Shown one piece after another: positions 6,399 through 12,688 of a stretch of 23,594 nucleotides of DNA. Position 1 is the stretch's first letter. Each line of letters starts with the position of its first letter. Location of the stretch: positions 1-23,594 of IMG/VR virus record IMGVR_UViG_3300042894_006732, one strand, 5' to 3'. The notes under the pieces were generated by a model. That model was not told the origin of the DNA and did not search any database. It saw only the letters and a list, made by a program, of their open reading frames with translations. A program made the translations under genes and the position numbers. Source of the DNA: a virus.

Positions 6399-6427
6399 AA
6401 CGTACGTGATACCGTATCGGAGGGCAA
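6399..6427 (-). promoter_or_regulatory. Leftward early promoter, probably leaderless
   Basis: On the minus strand, TTGCCC (6427-6422) and TACGTT (6404-6399) are separated by 17 nt. Eight nt after the -10 lies the ATG of the small XRE gene, so the transcript would begin at or next to the start codon. The operator 6403-6416 covers the -10 and spacer. The assignment rests on sequence similarity to sigma-70 elements only. Confidence 0.5.
6403..6416 (+). promoter_or_regulatory. Operator 1 (TACGTGATACCGTA)
   Basis: A 14-bp site with perfect TACG/CGTA arms and a 6-bp centre. The identical 14-mer occurs at 7270-7283, and inverted at 7238-7251. A one-base variant is 33 bp away at 6436-6449. It overlaps the -10 region of the leftward promoter. 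Confidence 0.75.
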
Positions 6428-6435
6428 GCAATTTG

Positions 6436-6449
6436 TACGTGTTACCGTA
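6436..6449 (+). promoter_or_regulatory. Operator 2 (TACGTGTTACCGTA)
   Basis: It differs from operator 1 by one base in the centre and lies 33 bp from it, about three helical turns. It is followed immediately by the perfect palindrome TCGTACGA (6450-6457), giving an extended region for regulator binding between the two divergent regulator genes. Confidence 0.72.
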
Positions 6450-6474
6450 TCGTACGAGCCCCAGGCTTCGGGCC

Positions 6475-6960
6475 ATGGCAGATCGAGGAGGAGGACGGCC
6501 CACCGTGGGAGCCGCGCGGAGTGAATCTCTGCGGGCTTTGGTGCGGGCCATCACCGCGACGGATCACGCCGGCGTCCAGCGCCGCACCGCGGAGGCCCTC
6601 GGGGTCGCGCCGGGCTCCCTCAACGATTTTGCGAACGGGCGTTCGGGCGCGGGCGCGGGGATCATTGACGGGCTTGTGGCCTATCTCCGCCGCCCGGTGG
6701 AGGAGCTCGTGGCCGCCAACGGAGACCTGGCGGAGCTCCGTCGCCCGCGCACCGAGGCCGGGAGCGTGGAGGTGGTGTTCGGCGCCCTCCCTCTCTGGCC
6801 CCAGCTCCTCGAGGGCGCGCGGGCCCTGGACCCCTCGGTGCCCGAGTGGTGCTGGCGCGACGTGGCGGAGGCGCGCGTGTGGGTGCGCCACCCGGTCACC
6901 TCCAGCATGATCGCGGATATGGCGCGTTTCGTCCTCCGCCACACGCCCCCGCACGCCTGA
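6475..6960 (+). CDS. HTH regulator, CI-like position (161 aa)
   Basis: Divergent from the small XRE gene across two operators. Residues about 20-72 form a probable helix-turn-helix region (LRALVRAITATDHAGVQRRT, then AEALGVAPGSLNDFANGRSG). This is followed by a helix with YLRRPVEELVAANGDLAELR. The C-terminal half (about 98-155) carries WPQLLEGARALDP and EWCWRDVAEARVWV and may be for oligomerisation; it has no LexA-type peptidase motifs that I can see. ATG at 6475 has no Shine-Dalgarno. GTG at 6505 is a real alternative because GGAGGAGGA lies about 9 nt before it, and it would remove only ten Gly/Arg-rich residues. Position and size suggest it is the lysogeny-side regulator, but this is inference. 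Confidence 0.72.
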   Translation: MADRGGGRPTVGAARSESLRALVRAITATDHAGVQRRTAEALGVAPGSLNDFANGRSGAGAGIIDGLVAYLRRPVEELVAANGDLAELRRPRTEAGSVEVVFGALPLWPQLLEGARALDPSVPEWCWRDVAEARVWVRHPVTSSMIADMARFVLRHTPPHA

Positions 6961-6973
6961 CACTGAACGCCTG

Positions 6974-7003
6974 TTGCGCCCCTGTGGGGGTGGGTGTTAC
7001 CGT
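6974..7003 (+). promoter_or_regulatory. Rightward promoter with half-operator, probably leaderless
   Basis: TTGCGC (6974-6979), an 18-nt spacer and TACCGT (6998-7003) stand 8 nt before the ATG at 7012. The 10-mer GTGTTACCGT at 6994-7003 is identical to the right part of operator 2, so the phage regulators may touch this promoter too. Confidence 0.45.
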
Positions 7004-7011
7004 GCCCACCT

Positions 7012-7221
7012 ATGGGGTTATCACTCATCGCTGGCCAACCGGGTGAAGCCGTGGTCTTCGTGGAGACCGTGCTCCCACCCGGCGTGGACGCCGTCCGCGT
7101 CGGCGGAATTGAGTACGTGGAGCGCGTTGAGGCTGTGAGCGACCTCCCCGAGGGCGTCAACGCCGCGCGAATCGGGAGCGTCGCGTACGTGCCCTGCACC
7201 ACCGAAAGGCCTAGTTTCTAG
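7012..7221 (+). CDS. Hypothetical small protein (69 aa)
   Basis: Starts MGLSLIAGQPGEAVVFVETV and is probably beta-rich, with repeated GV/VEXV patterns (PPGVDAVRVGGIEYVERVEA, then GVNAARIGSVAYVP). I see no known domain. It lies between two operator pairs in the immunity region. I chose ATG at 7012 over the upstream in-frame ATG at 6994 because 7012 sits 8 nt after a TANNNT element, as in other genes here. A lysogeny-linked accessory role is possible, but there is no direct evidence. Confidence 0.55.
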   Translation: MGLSLIAGQPGEAVVFVETVLPPGVDAVRVGGIEYVERVEAVSDLPEGVNAARIGSVAYVPCTTERPSF

Positions 7222-7235
7222 GCAATTCGCGCGGA

Positions 7236-7253
7236 AGTACGGTATCACGTACT
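7236..7253 (+). promoter_or_regulatory. Operator 3 (AGTACG-N6-CGTACT)
   Basis: Contains TACGGTATCACGTA (7238-7251), the exact reverse complement of operator 1, and extends to perfect 6-bp arms AGTACG/CGTACT. It lies 32 bp before operator 4, repeating the spacing of the first pair. Confidence 0.72.
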
Positions 7254-7259
7254 TTTATC

Positions 7260-7287
7260 TTGCGTATCGTACGTGATACCGTATCTT
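7260..7287 (+). promoter_or_regulatory. Rightward promoter overlapping operator 4
   Basis: TTGCGT (7260-7265) and TATCTT (7282-7287) are spaced by 16 nt. Operator 4, TACGTGATACCGTA at 7270-7283, fills the spacer and touches the -10, the usual layout for repression. It would drive the plus-strand run of small proteins, DNA-modification genes and possibly xis/int. The rest of the gap 7222-7331 holds only operator 3 and a leader with GGAGCGAGCG before the GTG at 7332. Confidence 0.55.
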
Positions 7288-7331
7288 AGGCCCGCCTCGC
7301 ACCACTCCACGGTGCGAGCGCGGAGCGAGCG

Positions 7332-7550
7332 GTGGCCCACGACGTAGACCCCTCCCACGAAGTCCTCCCCGAGTGCGAATGCGACTTGTGCGTCGCGACG
7401 CGCACCGAGGTGTTCGAGCGCGTAGACGATGCAACCGCCGCCGTGCTGGCGGAGGTGGACGCGTGGTTCAGCGCCACCGTGGCGGAGGCGTTCCTCCCCT
7501 GGGAGCGTGACACCTCCTCCCGCGAGCTGGTCTTCGGGTGCGCGTCGTGA
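7332..7550 (+). CDS. Small protein with CECDLC motif
   Basis: 72 residues from GTG at 7332, with GGAG about 10 nt upstream. The N-terminus holds a compact Cys cluster (PECECDLCVATRTEVF) of C-x-C-x2-C form, followed by an acidic amphipathic helix (VDDATAAVLAEVDAWFSATV). I recognise no family. It is the first gene after the operator-controlled promoter and overlaps the next gene (GTGA). Confidence 0.6.
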   Translation: MAHDVDPSHEVLPECECDLCVATRTEVFERVDDATAAVLAEVDAWFSATVAEAFLPWERDTSSRELVFGCAS

Positions 7551-8173
7551 CCGGCGCGGACAGGGCGCTCCGCGAGCGCGAGGCCGGACCCGTCGAGACA
7601 GCGCGCGCGTGCCGCGGCGCGTGTGGCGCCACCACCGAGAACGAGTCCGGCGCGTGCGACGACTGCCACGCCGCGGCGGAGCGCGCGGGCGATCATTCGT
7701 GCGAGTGTTTCTGCGGGGAGTGCCTCACGCGGATGCGCCTGGAGGGGGCGCTCGCGCTGGCCCCTACCCTCGCCCCGGCGGTGCCCGCGGTGGCGCTCCT
7801 CCTCCCGCCTCCCGCGCCGGTGCTCCCGGCCACGCTCCCCGAGGTGCTCAAGTACCTTCGCACGGCCCCCGAGCGGGCGTTGTGCGCGGCGCTCCTCCTC
7901 GAGCGCGGTGAGCCGGACGGGCTCCTCGTGGTGGAGGAGGAAGCGGCCCTCAAGCGCCACGGCGTGTGGCCCTCGATTCTCTTCTACGTGGGCGCGTGGC
8001 GCGAGCACGGGGCCGCGGTGGCGGACGCGGTGTGGTCCACCGAGTGTCACCAGTGCTCGCGGTTGCTCGCGCTCAACGGCCTCACCGCCGTGCGCTGCGA
8101 AATGTGCCGCGAGCCCGAAGCGCCCGCGCGCGTCCTCGCCCCTTCCACCGTCCTCCTCCCGCCGTCGCTGTGA
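7547..8173 (+). CDS. Cys-rich (zinc-ribbon type) hypothetical protein
   Basis: 208 residues. The N-terminal third has many Cys: C22, C26, CDDC (37-40), CECFCGEC (52-59). The C-terminal part has CHQC (167-170) and CEMC (184-187). Between them is a Pro/Ala/Leu-rich linker (about 68-97) and a helical segment including LPEVLKYLRTAPERALCAAL. The spaced CxxC pairs suggest two structural zinc sites. GTG at 7547 overlaps the previous stop as GTGA; GTG at 7538 is possible but less likely. The function is unknown. It is not clearly related to the leftward tandem zinc-ribbon protein beyond the CxxC pattern. Confidence 0.62.
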   Translation: MTGADRALREREAGPVETARACRGACGATTENESGACDDCHAAAERAGDHSCECFCGECLTRMRLEGALALAPTLAPAVPAVALLLPPPAPVLPATLPEVLKYLRTAPERALCAALLLERGEPDGLLVVEEEAALKRHGVWPSILFYVGAWREHGAAVADAVWSTECHQCSRLLALNGLTAVRCEMCREPEAPARVLAPSTVLLPPSL

Positions 8174-8187
8174 GCGAGGGGTGTTCA

Positions 8188-8466
8188 ATGAACAGGATTC
8201 CTGCTCATAGCCTGGAGGCCTTGGTGCCTATGTCCGTCCTCGCGGCGGTCGAAGTGGCCAGCGCGTGGGGTGTGCCGGTGCGGTCCCTCCGCGTGGTGCG
8301 CGCGCAGCGGTCGCCGCACGGCGTGTGGAGCGCGGAGGTGCAGAGCGGCCCGAAGACCGCGGCGCCCGCGCGCCTCGGGGTTGCGGGGCTCCCCTCGCCC
8401 GCCTCCGCGCTTGGGGCGCTGGCGGACCATGCCGCGAACGATTCAACAACGACCGAAGGAGCCTGA
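8188..8466 (+). CDS. Hypothetical small protein (92 aa)
   Basis: ATG at 8188 (MNRIPAHSLEALVPMSVLAA) follows the previous stop by 14 nt with GAGGGG about 8 nt upstream. The N-terminal half looks helical and the middle is beta-like (VRSLRVVRAQRSPHGVWSAE). The tail is Ala/Ser-rich. I see no known domain. It stands directly before a small zinc-finger protein and the methyltransferase. Confidence 0.55.
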   Translation: MNRIPAHSLEALVPMSVLAAVEVASAWGVPVRSLRVVRAQRSPHGVWSAEVQSGPKTAAPARLGVAGLPSPASALGALADHAANDSTTTEGA

Positions 8467-8467
8467 G

Positions 8468-8671
8468 ATGAGCTCGAAGCGCGCGCGGGTGTTCCCTCGT
8501 GGTGTGGGCAAGGGGTGGAAGCGTGGGCGGAGGCGCGTCAACGGTGAATGGATCATCGTCGCAACCGACAAGTGCCACGGGTGCCGTGAGGAGTTCGCCG
8601 CGTGCGTGTGTGGCGAGCGTGTCCCCGCGCCGTGGGCCAACACCTACGTGATGGACCGGGAGGCCGCGTGA
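8468..8671 (+). CDS. Small basic CxxC protein before the methyltransferase
   Basis: 67 residues. A strongly basic N-terminus (SSKRARVFPRGVGKGWKRGR) is followed by CHGC (about 36-39) and CVCGERVP (about 46-53), a probable single zinc knuckle. GGAG is placed about 8 nt before the ATG, and the stop shares one base with the methyltransferase ATG (TGATG), so the two are translationally coupled. The basic zinc-knuckle form suggests nucleic-acid binding, possibly as an accessory of the modification genes (inference). Confidence 0.65.
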   Translation: MSSKRARVFPRGVGKGWKRGRRRVNGEWIIVATDKCHGCREEFAACVCGERVPAPWANTYVMDREAA

Positions 8672-10128
8672 TGGAAGGCCTCATCGTAGACAACTTCGCC
8701 GGGGGCGGCGGCGCGAGCTCGGGTCTGGAGGACGCCCTCGGGCGCCCCGCCAACATCGCGGTGAACCACTCCCCCGCGGCCATCGCCATGCACAAGGCGA
8801 ATCACCCGCACACGCGGCACTATCAGGAGGACGTGTGGGCGGTGGACCCTCGCGAGGCGTGCGGCTCCCAGAAGGTGGCCGTGGCGTGGTTCTCCCCCGA
8901 CTGCACCCACTTCTCCAAGGCGAAGGGCGGGCAACCGCGCTCGAAGGAGGTGCGCTGTCTGGCGGACGTGGTGATCCGTTGGGCCCGCGAGGTTCGTCCG
9001 CGCATCGTGTTCCTTGAGAACGTAGAGGAGTTCCTCACCTGGGGGCCGTTGTCCGATGAGGGCCACCCGATCAAAGGGCGGGAGGGGGAGGACTTCCGAG
9101 CGTGGCGCGCGAAGCTCGTGGAGCTCGGGTATCGCGTGGAACACCGCACCATCGTGGCGGCGGACCACGGCACGCCCACGACGCGAAAGCGCCTGTTTCT
9201 CGTGGCCCGCTGCGATGGGCTCCCGATCGTGTGGCCCGACGCGACGCACGGGCCGGGGCGCGGGAGGCCCTATCGCACGGCGGCGGAGATCATCGATTGG
9301 AGCCTCCCGTGTCCGAGCATCTTCGACCGTAAGCGCCCGCTGGCGGAGGCCACGCTCCGACGCATCGCGGCCGGTGTGCGGCGCTACGTCATCGATGCCG
9401 CGCGCCCGTTCATCGTGCCGTTGACCCACCAGGGCAACACGGAGCGGGTGTACTCCATCGACGCGCCGCTCCGAACCATCACCGCGGCCAACCGCGGTGA
9501 GCTCGCGCTCATCTCCCCCACGCTGGTGACCACGGGTTACGGGGAGCGCGAGGGCCAGGCGCCGCGCGTGCCCGGTCTGGGCAAGCCCCTCGGAACCGTG
9601 GTGGCCGGCGGTCAGAAACACGCCCTCGTGGCCACCTTCTTGGCAAAGCATTACGGGGGTGTCGTCGGCCACGGCCTCGAGCGGCCGGTGGGCGCTGTCA
9701 CCTCGAAGGACCACCACTCCCTCGTGGCCGCACAACTCGAGCTCCCGAGCGTGGGCACCGTGGGTGCGATGGGCCACGCCGCGGAGGTGCGCGCCTTCCT
9801 GGTCAAATACTACGGGGCGGACGGAGCGCCTACGTCCCAACAGAGCCTCTTCGATCCGCTCCACACCGTCACCACCAAGGCGCGATTCGGCCTGGTGACC
9901 ATCCGAGGGGTGGCCTACAGAGTCACGGACATTGGGATGAGGATGCTTGCGCCCCGCGAGCTCTTCAACGCACAGGGGTTCCGGCCGGACTACATCATCG
10001 ACCCCGAGCTTGGAGGGCGGAGGCTCACCAAGACGGAGCAAATCGAGTGCGCGGGCAACAGCGTGTGCCCGAAGGTCGCGCGCGCCATCGTCCACGCCAA
10101 CGTCTACCAGCGCGCGGTGGCCGCTTGA
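8671..10128 (+). CDS. DNA (cytosine-5) methyltransferase, phage orphan type
   Basis: 485 residues. It transfers a methyl group from SAM to C5 of cytosine in a short target. Motif I is DNFAGGGGASSGLE (7-20). Motif IV is WFSPDCTHFSKAKGG (73-87) with catalytic C78 in a PDC rather than the usual PPC. Motif VI is FLENVEEF (114-121), and motif VIII TTRKRLFLVAR (170-180). Motifs IX/X are RMLAPRELFNAQGF and IECAGNSVCPKVARAIV. Between VIII and IX lies an enlarged target-recognition region with four related units: PLRTITAAN (266), PLGTVVAGGQKHALV (306), PVGAVTSKDHHSLV (339) and PLHTVTTKARFGLV (396). No restriction enzyme gene is adjacent, so protection of phage DNA from host restriction is the likely job. 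Confidence 0.93.
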   Translation: MEGLIVDNFAGGGGASSGLEDALGRPANIAVNHSPAAIAMHKANHPHTRHYQEDVWAVDPREACGSQKVAVAWFSPDCTHFSKAKGGQPRSKEVRCLADVVIRWAREVRPRIVFLENVEEFLTWGPLSDEGHPIKGREGEDFRAWRAKLVELGYRVEHRTIVAADHGTPTTRKRLFLVARCDGLPIVWPDATHGPGRGRPYRTAAEIIDWSLPCPSIFDRKRPLAEATLRRIAAGVRRYVIDAARPFIVPLTHQGNTERVYSIDAPLRTITAANRGELALISPTLVTTGYGEREGQAPRVPGLGKPLGTVVAGGQKHALVATFLAKHYGGVVGHGLERPVGAVTSKDHHSLVAAQLELPSVGTVGAMGHAAEVRAFLVKYYGADGAPTSQQSLFDPLHTVTTKARFGLVTIRGVAYRVTDIGMRMLAPRELFNAQGFRPDYIIDPELGGRRLTKTEQIECAGNSVCPKVARAIVHANVYQRAVAA

Positions 10129-10916
10129 ACACCGAGCTGGTCCAGCGATGGAGCGAGCGCCGGGGCATCTACCGCCCCGCCGGGGAGACCTTCGAGCCGC
10201 GCGGCCACGAGGTGGCACCCATCACGGACGACCGCACCGCGCGCGCCTTCGTGGTTCGGCACCACTACTCCGCGAGCTACCCCGCGGCGCGCCGTCGCTT
10301 CGGTCTCTACGGCCACGGGGAGCTCCCCGGGGAGCTCCTCGGGGTCGCGGTGTTCTCCGTCCCGATGCACCCGGCGGTGTTGCGCCCCTTCGCGCCGGAC
10401 ACCTCGGTGGAGCTTGGGCGCTTCGTCCTCCTCGATTCGGTGCGCGGCAACGGGGAGAGTTGGTTCCTTGCGCGCTGCCTCCACCTCCTCCGCCACGAGG
10501 GGTTCGCGGGGGTGGTGTCTCACTCCGACCCGATGCGCCGCCGCGACGCCTCGGGGGCGGCGGTCTTCGGGGGCCACGTGGGCACCATCTACCAGGCCAC
10601 CAACGCGACCTATGACGGCACCACGGCGCGGGCGACGGTGAGGCTCCTCCCCGATGGGCGGGTGTTCTCCGCGCGGGCCATCTCGAAGATTCGCGCGGGC
10701 GAGAAGGGCCGGGAGTACGCCACCGAGGAACTCCTCCGCGCGGGCGCGCGAGCCCCGAGGGCGGGGGAGGAGGCGCGCGCGTGGCTCTCCGAGGTGCTCC
10801 CGCTGGTGACCCGCACGGCGCGCCACCCCGGCCAACACCGATACCTCTTCGCGCTGGACCGCGCCGCGCGTCGGTTGCTCCCCGCCTCGAAGCCTTACCC
10901 GAAGGTGATTCCGTGA
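10125..10916 (+). CDS. Mom-family adenine modification protein (GNAT fold)
   Basis: 263 residues. It resembles the phage Mom type, which in Mu converts adenine to a bulky N6 (methyl)carbamoyl derivative and blocks many restriction enzymes. Visible family-like blocks are FVVRHHYSASYPAARRRFGL (42-61), LLGVAVFSVP (71-80), ELGRFVLLD (96-104), NGESWFLARCLHLL (109-122), GVVSHSDP (129-136) and GHVGTIYQATNA (150-161). The C-terminal SARAISKIRAGEKGREYA and a further helical region follow. The start is TTG at 10125, overlapping the methyltransferase stop as TTGA. I recognise the family from memory of these blocks rather than a search; the GNAT superfamily is safer than the exact chemistry. Confidence 0.7.
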   Translation: MNTELVQRWSERRGIYRPAGETFEPRGHEVAPITDDRTARAFVVRHHYSASYPAARRRFGLYGHGELPGELLGVAVFSVPMHPAVLRPFAPDTSVELGRFVLLDSVRGNGESWFLARCLHLLRHEGFAGVVSHSDPMRRRDASGAAVFGGHVGTIYQATNATYDGTTARATVRLLPDGRVFSARAISKIRAGEKGREYATEELLRAGARAPRAGEEARAWLSEVLPLVTRTARHPGQHRYLFALDRAARRLLPASKPYPKVIP

Positions 10917-11188
10917 TGCGCCCCACGACGCCCGCCAACGACAACGCGCCCGCGCGCCCTCGGTGGGTGAGGCTCCCCGAGGAGGCCCGCCTCCGCGGGT
11001 TCTCCACCGAGGGCCTCCGCCGGTGGTGCGTGGCGCGCGGGGTGCCCATCCGCCAGAGCTCGCACCGCGACGCGTGGGTTTCGCCCGAGGCCATCGACGC
11101 CGCGGTTGAAGGGCTCCCCGTCGCGGGCACCGCCGCCCCCGACGAAATCGACGCAGAACTGAACGCCCTCCCAGGTCGCACGCGATAG
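10916..11188 (+). CDS. Excisionase-like winged-helix protein
   Basis: 90 residues. The core RWVRLPEEARLRGFSTEGLR followed by RWCVARGVPIRQ and DAWVSPEAIDAAVEGLP is the small MerR-type winged helix found in phage excisionases. It has a first helix, a 'W...RGVP' recognition region, and a Trp/aromatic strand leading to the last helix. It lies 10 nt before integrase, the standard place for xis. ATG at 10916 shares a base with the previous stop (TGATG); GTG at 10913 is in frame and would overlap as GTGA. Xis proteins bend attachment-site DNA to direct excision. Confidence 0.65.
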   Translation: MRPTTPANDNAPARPRWVRLPEEARLRGFSTEGLRRWCVARGVPIRQSSHRDAWVSPEAIDAAVEGLPVAGTAAPDEIDAELNALPGRTR

Positions 11189-11191
11189 CCT
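11186..11191 (+). promoter_or_regulatory. Possible leaderless -10 element of integrase (TAGCCT)
   Basis: TAGCCT ends 7 nt before the integrase ATG, resembling the TANNNT-N8-ATG spacing seen at three other genes of the window. No convincing -35 is present, so this is weak. Confidence 0.3.
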
Positions 11192-11198
11192 CGCGACC

Positions 11199-12560
11199 AT
11201 GGCCCGCCCACGCACCGGACAGGCCACCTACCGCCGGGGGCGATGGGTGGCGCGAATCCTCCTCCACCGCGAGCCCCGCACAGAGTCCGGGGAGTACCGC
11301 ACCGCGCAAGTCGAAGTGACGCGCGAGGGCGCGCCCGTCACCTCGAAGGAGCCCGGCGCGAAGTCTCACGCGCACCGCTACGCCCAACGCCTCCAGGGCC
11401 TCTACGATGACGGCCGGTGGGAGCCCGTGCGCGCCGCGAACTCTCCGGGGAAACCGGATGGTTCGGACGGCTCGAACTCTTCGACGCCTTCGAAGAGTTC
11501 CCCCGAGGCCACGACGGTGGGCGTGTGGGTGGTGCAGTGGCTCGCAACGCAGAGCTACTCCGAGGCGAAGCGCGACGCCGCGCGCGTGGCCGTGTACCTC
11601 CCGCCCACCGAGCTGGCGCGCGTGGCGCTCGGGGAGGTGCGCCCGCCCCACGTCGCGCGCTTCGTGGCGGAGCTCCGGGCCAGCACCTCCCCGAAGACCG
11701 CGAAGGCCCCCGCGCCTCGCACCGTGCGCAACGTGTACGACGTGGTGCGGCGCGCGCTCAAAGCCGCGGTCTTCGAGGGGCTCCTCCTCGCAGACCCCAC
11801 CACGAGCCTCCCGAAGACGGCGCGCCCGCACGCGGAGGACGCCCACCCCGAGGCCCGCGCGGGTTATCGCCTCGGGCGGGAGGAGGTGGAGTCGCTCGTG
11901 GCCGCGAGCGCCGGCCGCTGGCGTGTGCTGTGGGTGCTCCTCGCGCTCACGGGCGCGCGCCTCGGGGAGGCCCTCGCGCTCCGCTGGCGGGACCTGCTGG
12001 AGGACACGCCGCTCCGCCGGGTTGTGATCGCGCGCCAGGTGCACCACCGGACGCGGGCCATCACCGCCACGAAGACCCGCGAGGCCCGCACGGTCCCCCT
12101 CCACCCCGAGCTCCGCCGCGTGCTCGAGGTGTGGCGCTCGGTGGGGTGGCGCGAGGAGTACGGGCGCGAGCCGCTCCCCGAGGACCTTCTCCTCCCGGCG
12201 CGGAGTGAGCCAGGGCGCCCGTGGGGACAGGCGAGCGACGCGGGCGGGCCCCTGTGGGCACAGGATGCGTACCGCGCCCTCGGGCGCTCCCTCGAGGCCG
12301 CGGGCATCCGCGCGCACCGCGTCCACGACTTGCGCCACACCTTCGCCTCCCTCTGCGCGGACGCGGGCATGAGGGAGAACGTGGCCGCGAGGTGGACGCA
12401 CGCCCCGAGCGGAGGCTCCGCCCGCCACCTCTACGCCCTCCCCTCGTGGGCGGCGCAATGCGCGGAGATGGTCCTCCTCCGGGTGTCCTTCCCCGAGGCG
12501 GAGGGGGTGGAGGAGGAGGCCCTCGAAGGGGTTTCCGTACCGGGTTCCCGTACCGGGTGA
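11199..12560 (+). CDS. int: Tyrosine-family site-specific integrase
   Basis: 453 residues. It catalyses recombination between attP and the bacterial attachment site through a 3'-phosphotyrosine. The N-terminal part (about 1-75) is the arm-binding type. A Ser/Gly/Pro linker (82-107) leads to the core-binding domain (about 108-210). The catalytic domain has TGARLGE with R254, the beta-hairpin Lys in TKTREARTVPLHP (K292), HDLRHTF with H376 and R379, H401 in RWTHA, and nucleophile Y412 in RHLYALP. The ATG at 11199 follows a TAGCCT element by 7 nt. The last codons overlap the arm-type repeats of attP. The gene is convergent with the tRNA fragment, as usual for tRNA-integrating phages. Confidence 0.95.
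   Translation: MARPRTGQATYRRGRWVARILLHREPRTESGEYRTAQVEVTREGAPVTSKEPGAKSHAHRYAQRLQGLYDDGRWEPVRAANSPGKPDGSDGSNSSTPSKSSPEATTVGVWVVQWLATQSYSEAKRDAARVAVYLPPTELARVALGEVRPPHVARFVAELRASTSPKTAKAPAPRTVRNVYDVVRRALKAAVFEGLLLADPTTSLPKTARPHAEDAHPEARAGYRLGREEVESLVAASAGRWRVLWVLLALTGARLGEALALRWRDLLEDTPLRRVVIARQVHHRTRAITATKTREARTVPLHPELRRVLEVWRSVGWREEYGREPLPEDLLLPARSEPGRPWGQASDAGGPLWAQDAYRALGRSLEAAGIRAHRVHDLRHTFASLCADAGMRENVAARWTHAPSGGSARHLYALPSWAAQCAEMVLLRVSFPEAEGVEEEALEGVSVPGSRTG
11474..11500. repeat. Perfect 10-bp inverted repeat inside the integrase linker
   Basis: GAACTCTTCG (11474-11483) and CGAAGAGTTC (11491-11500) can pair with a 7-nt loop. The region encodes the low-complexity linker of integrase and is less GC-rich than its surroundings. 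Confidence 0.6.
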
Positions 12561-12571
12561 CGTTCGAAAGA

Positions 12572-12599
12572 GAAAAGGCCCCGTTTCCAGGGCCTTTTC
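12572..12599. terminator. Bidirectional rho-independent terminator in attP core
   Basis: GAAAAGGCCC (12572-12581) pairs with GGGCCTTTTC (12590-12599) over an 8-nt loop. It ends in a T-run on either strand, so it can stop int transcripts from the left and tRNA or lysis transcripts from the right. It lies 12 nt past the integrase stop and directly follows the tRNA fragment on the minus strand, so it may be the host tRNA terminator carried in the identity segment. Confidence 0.85.
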
Positions 12600-12600
12600 A

Positions 12601-12623
12601 GAGTGCGAGGAGGGGGACTTGAA
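12601..12623 (-). tRNA. 3' end of a tRNA gene (probably tRNA-Leu), att core; not a complete tRNA
   Basis: The minus strand reads TTCAAGTCCCCC then TCCTCGCA. This is a T-loop, the 3' strand of a GC-rich T-stem, seven acceptor-stem bases (TCCTCGC) and discriminator A, followed by CTC instead of an encoded CCA. TTCAAGT with a run of C and discriminator A is typical of bacterial tRNA-Leu. No 5' half, anticodon or D-arm lies upstream (checked to about 12720 on the minus strand), so it is only the identity segment used for integration. Confidence 0.65.
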
Positions 12624-12649
12624 GCCGCTCGGTGTGGGCGGAAGGCCGG

Positions 12650-12688
12650 GGTTGTTGGCGGTTCGGGGTCCGTGGACCGCCAACAACC
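12650..12688. repeat. 13-bp perfect inverted repeat beside attP core
   Basis: GGTTGTTGGCGGT (12650-12662) is the exact reverse complement of ACCGCCAACAACC (12676-12688), with a 13-nt loop. A second palindrome, GGTCC-gt-GGACC (12667-12678), competes with it. No T-run follows on either strand, so a simple terminator is unlikely. A protein-binding or recombination role within attP is possible. Confidence 0.65.

Noticed and set aside
8671-10916. A restriction-modification system
   Set aside because: No endonuclease gene or nuclease motif is next to the methyltransferase; the partner looks like Mom, a modification protein.
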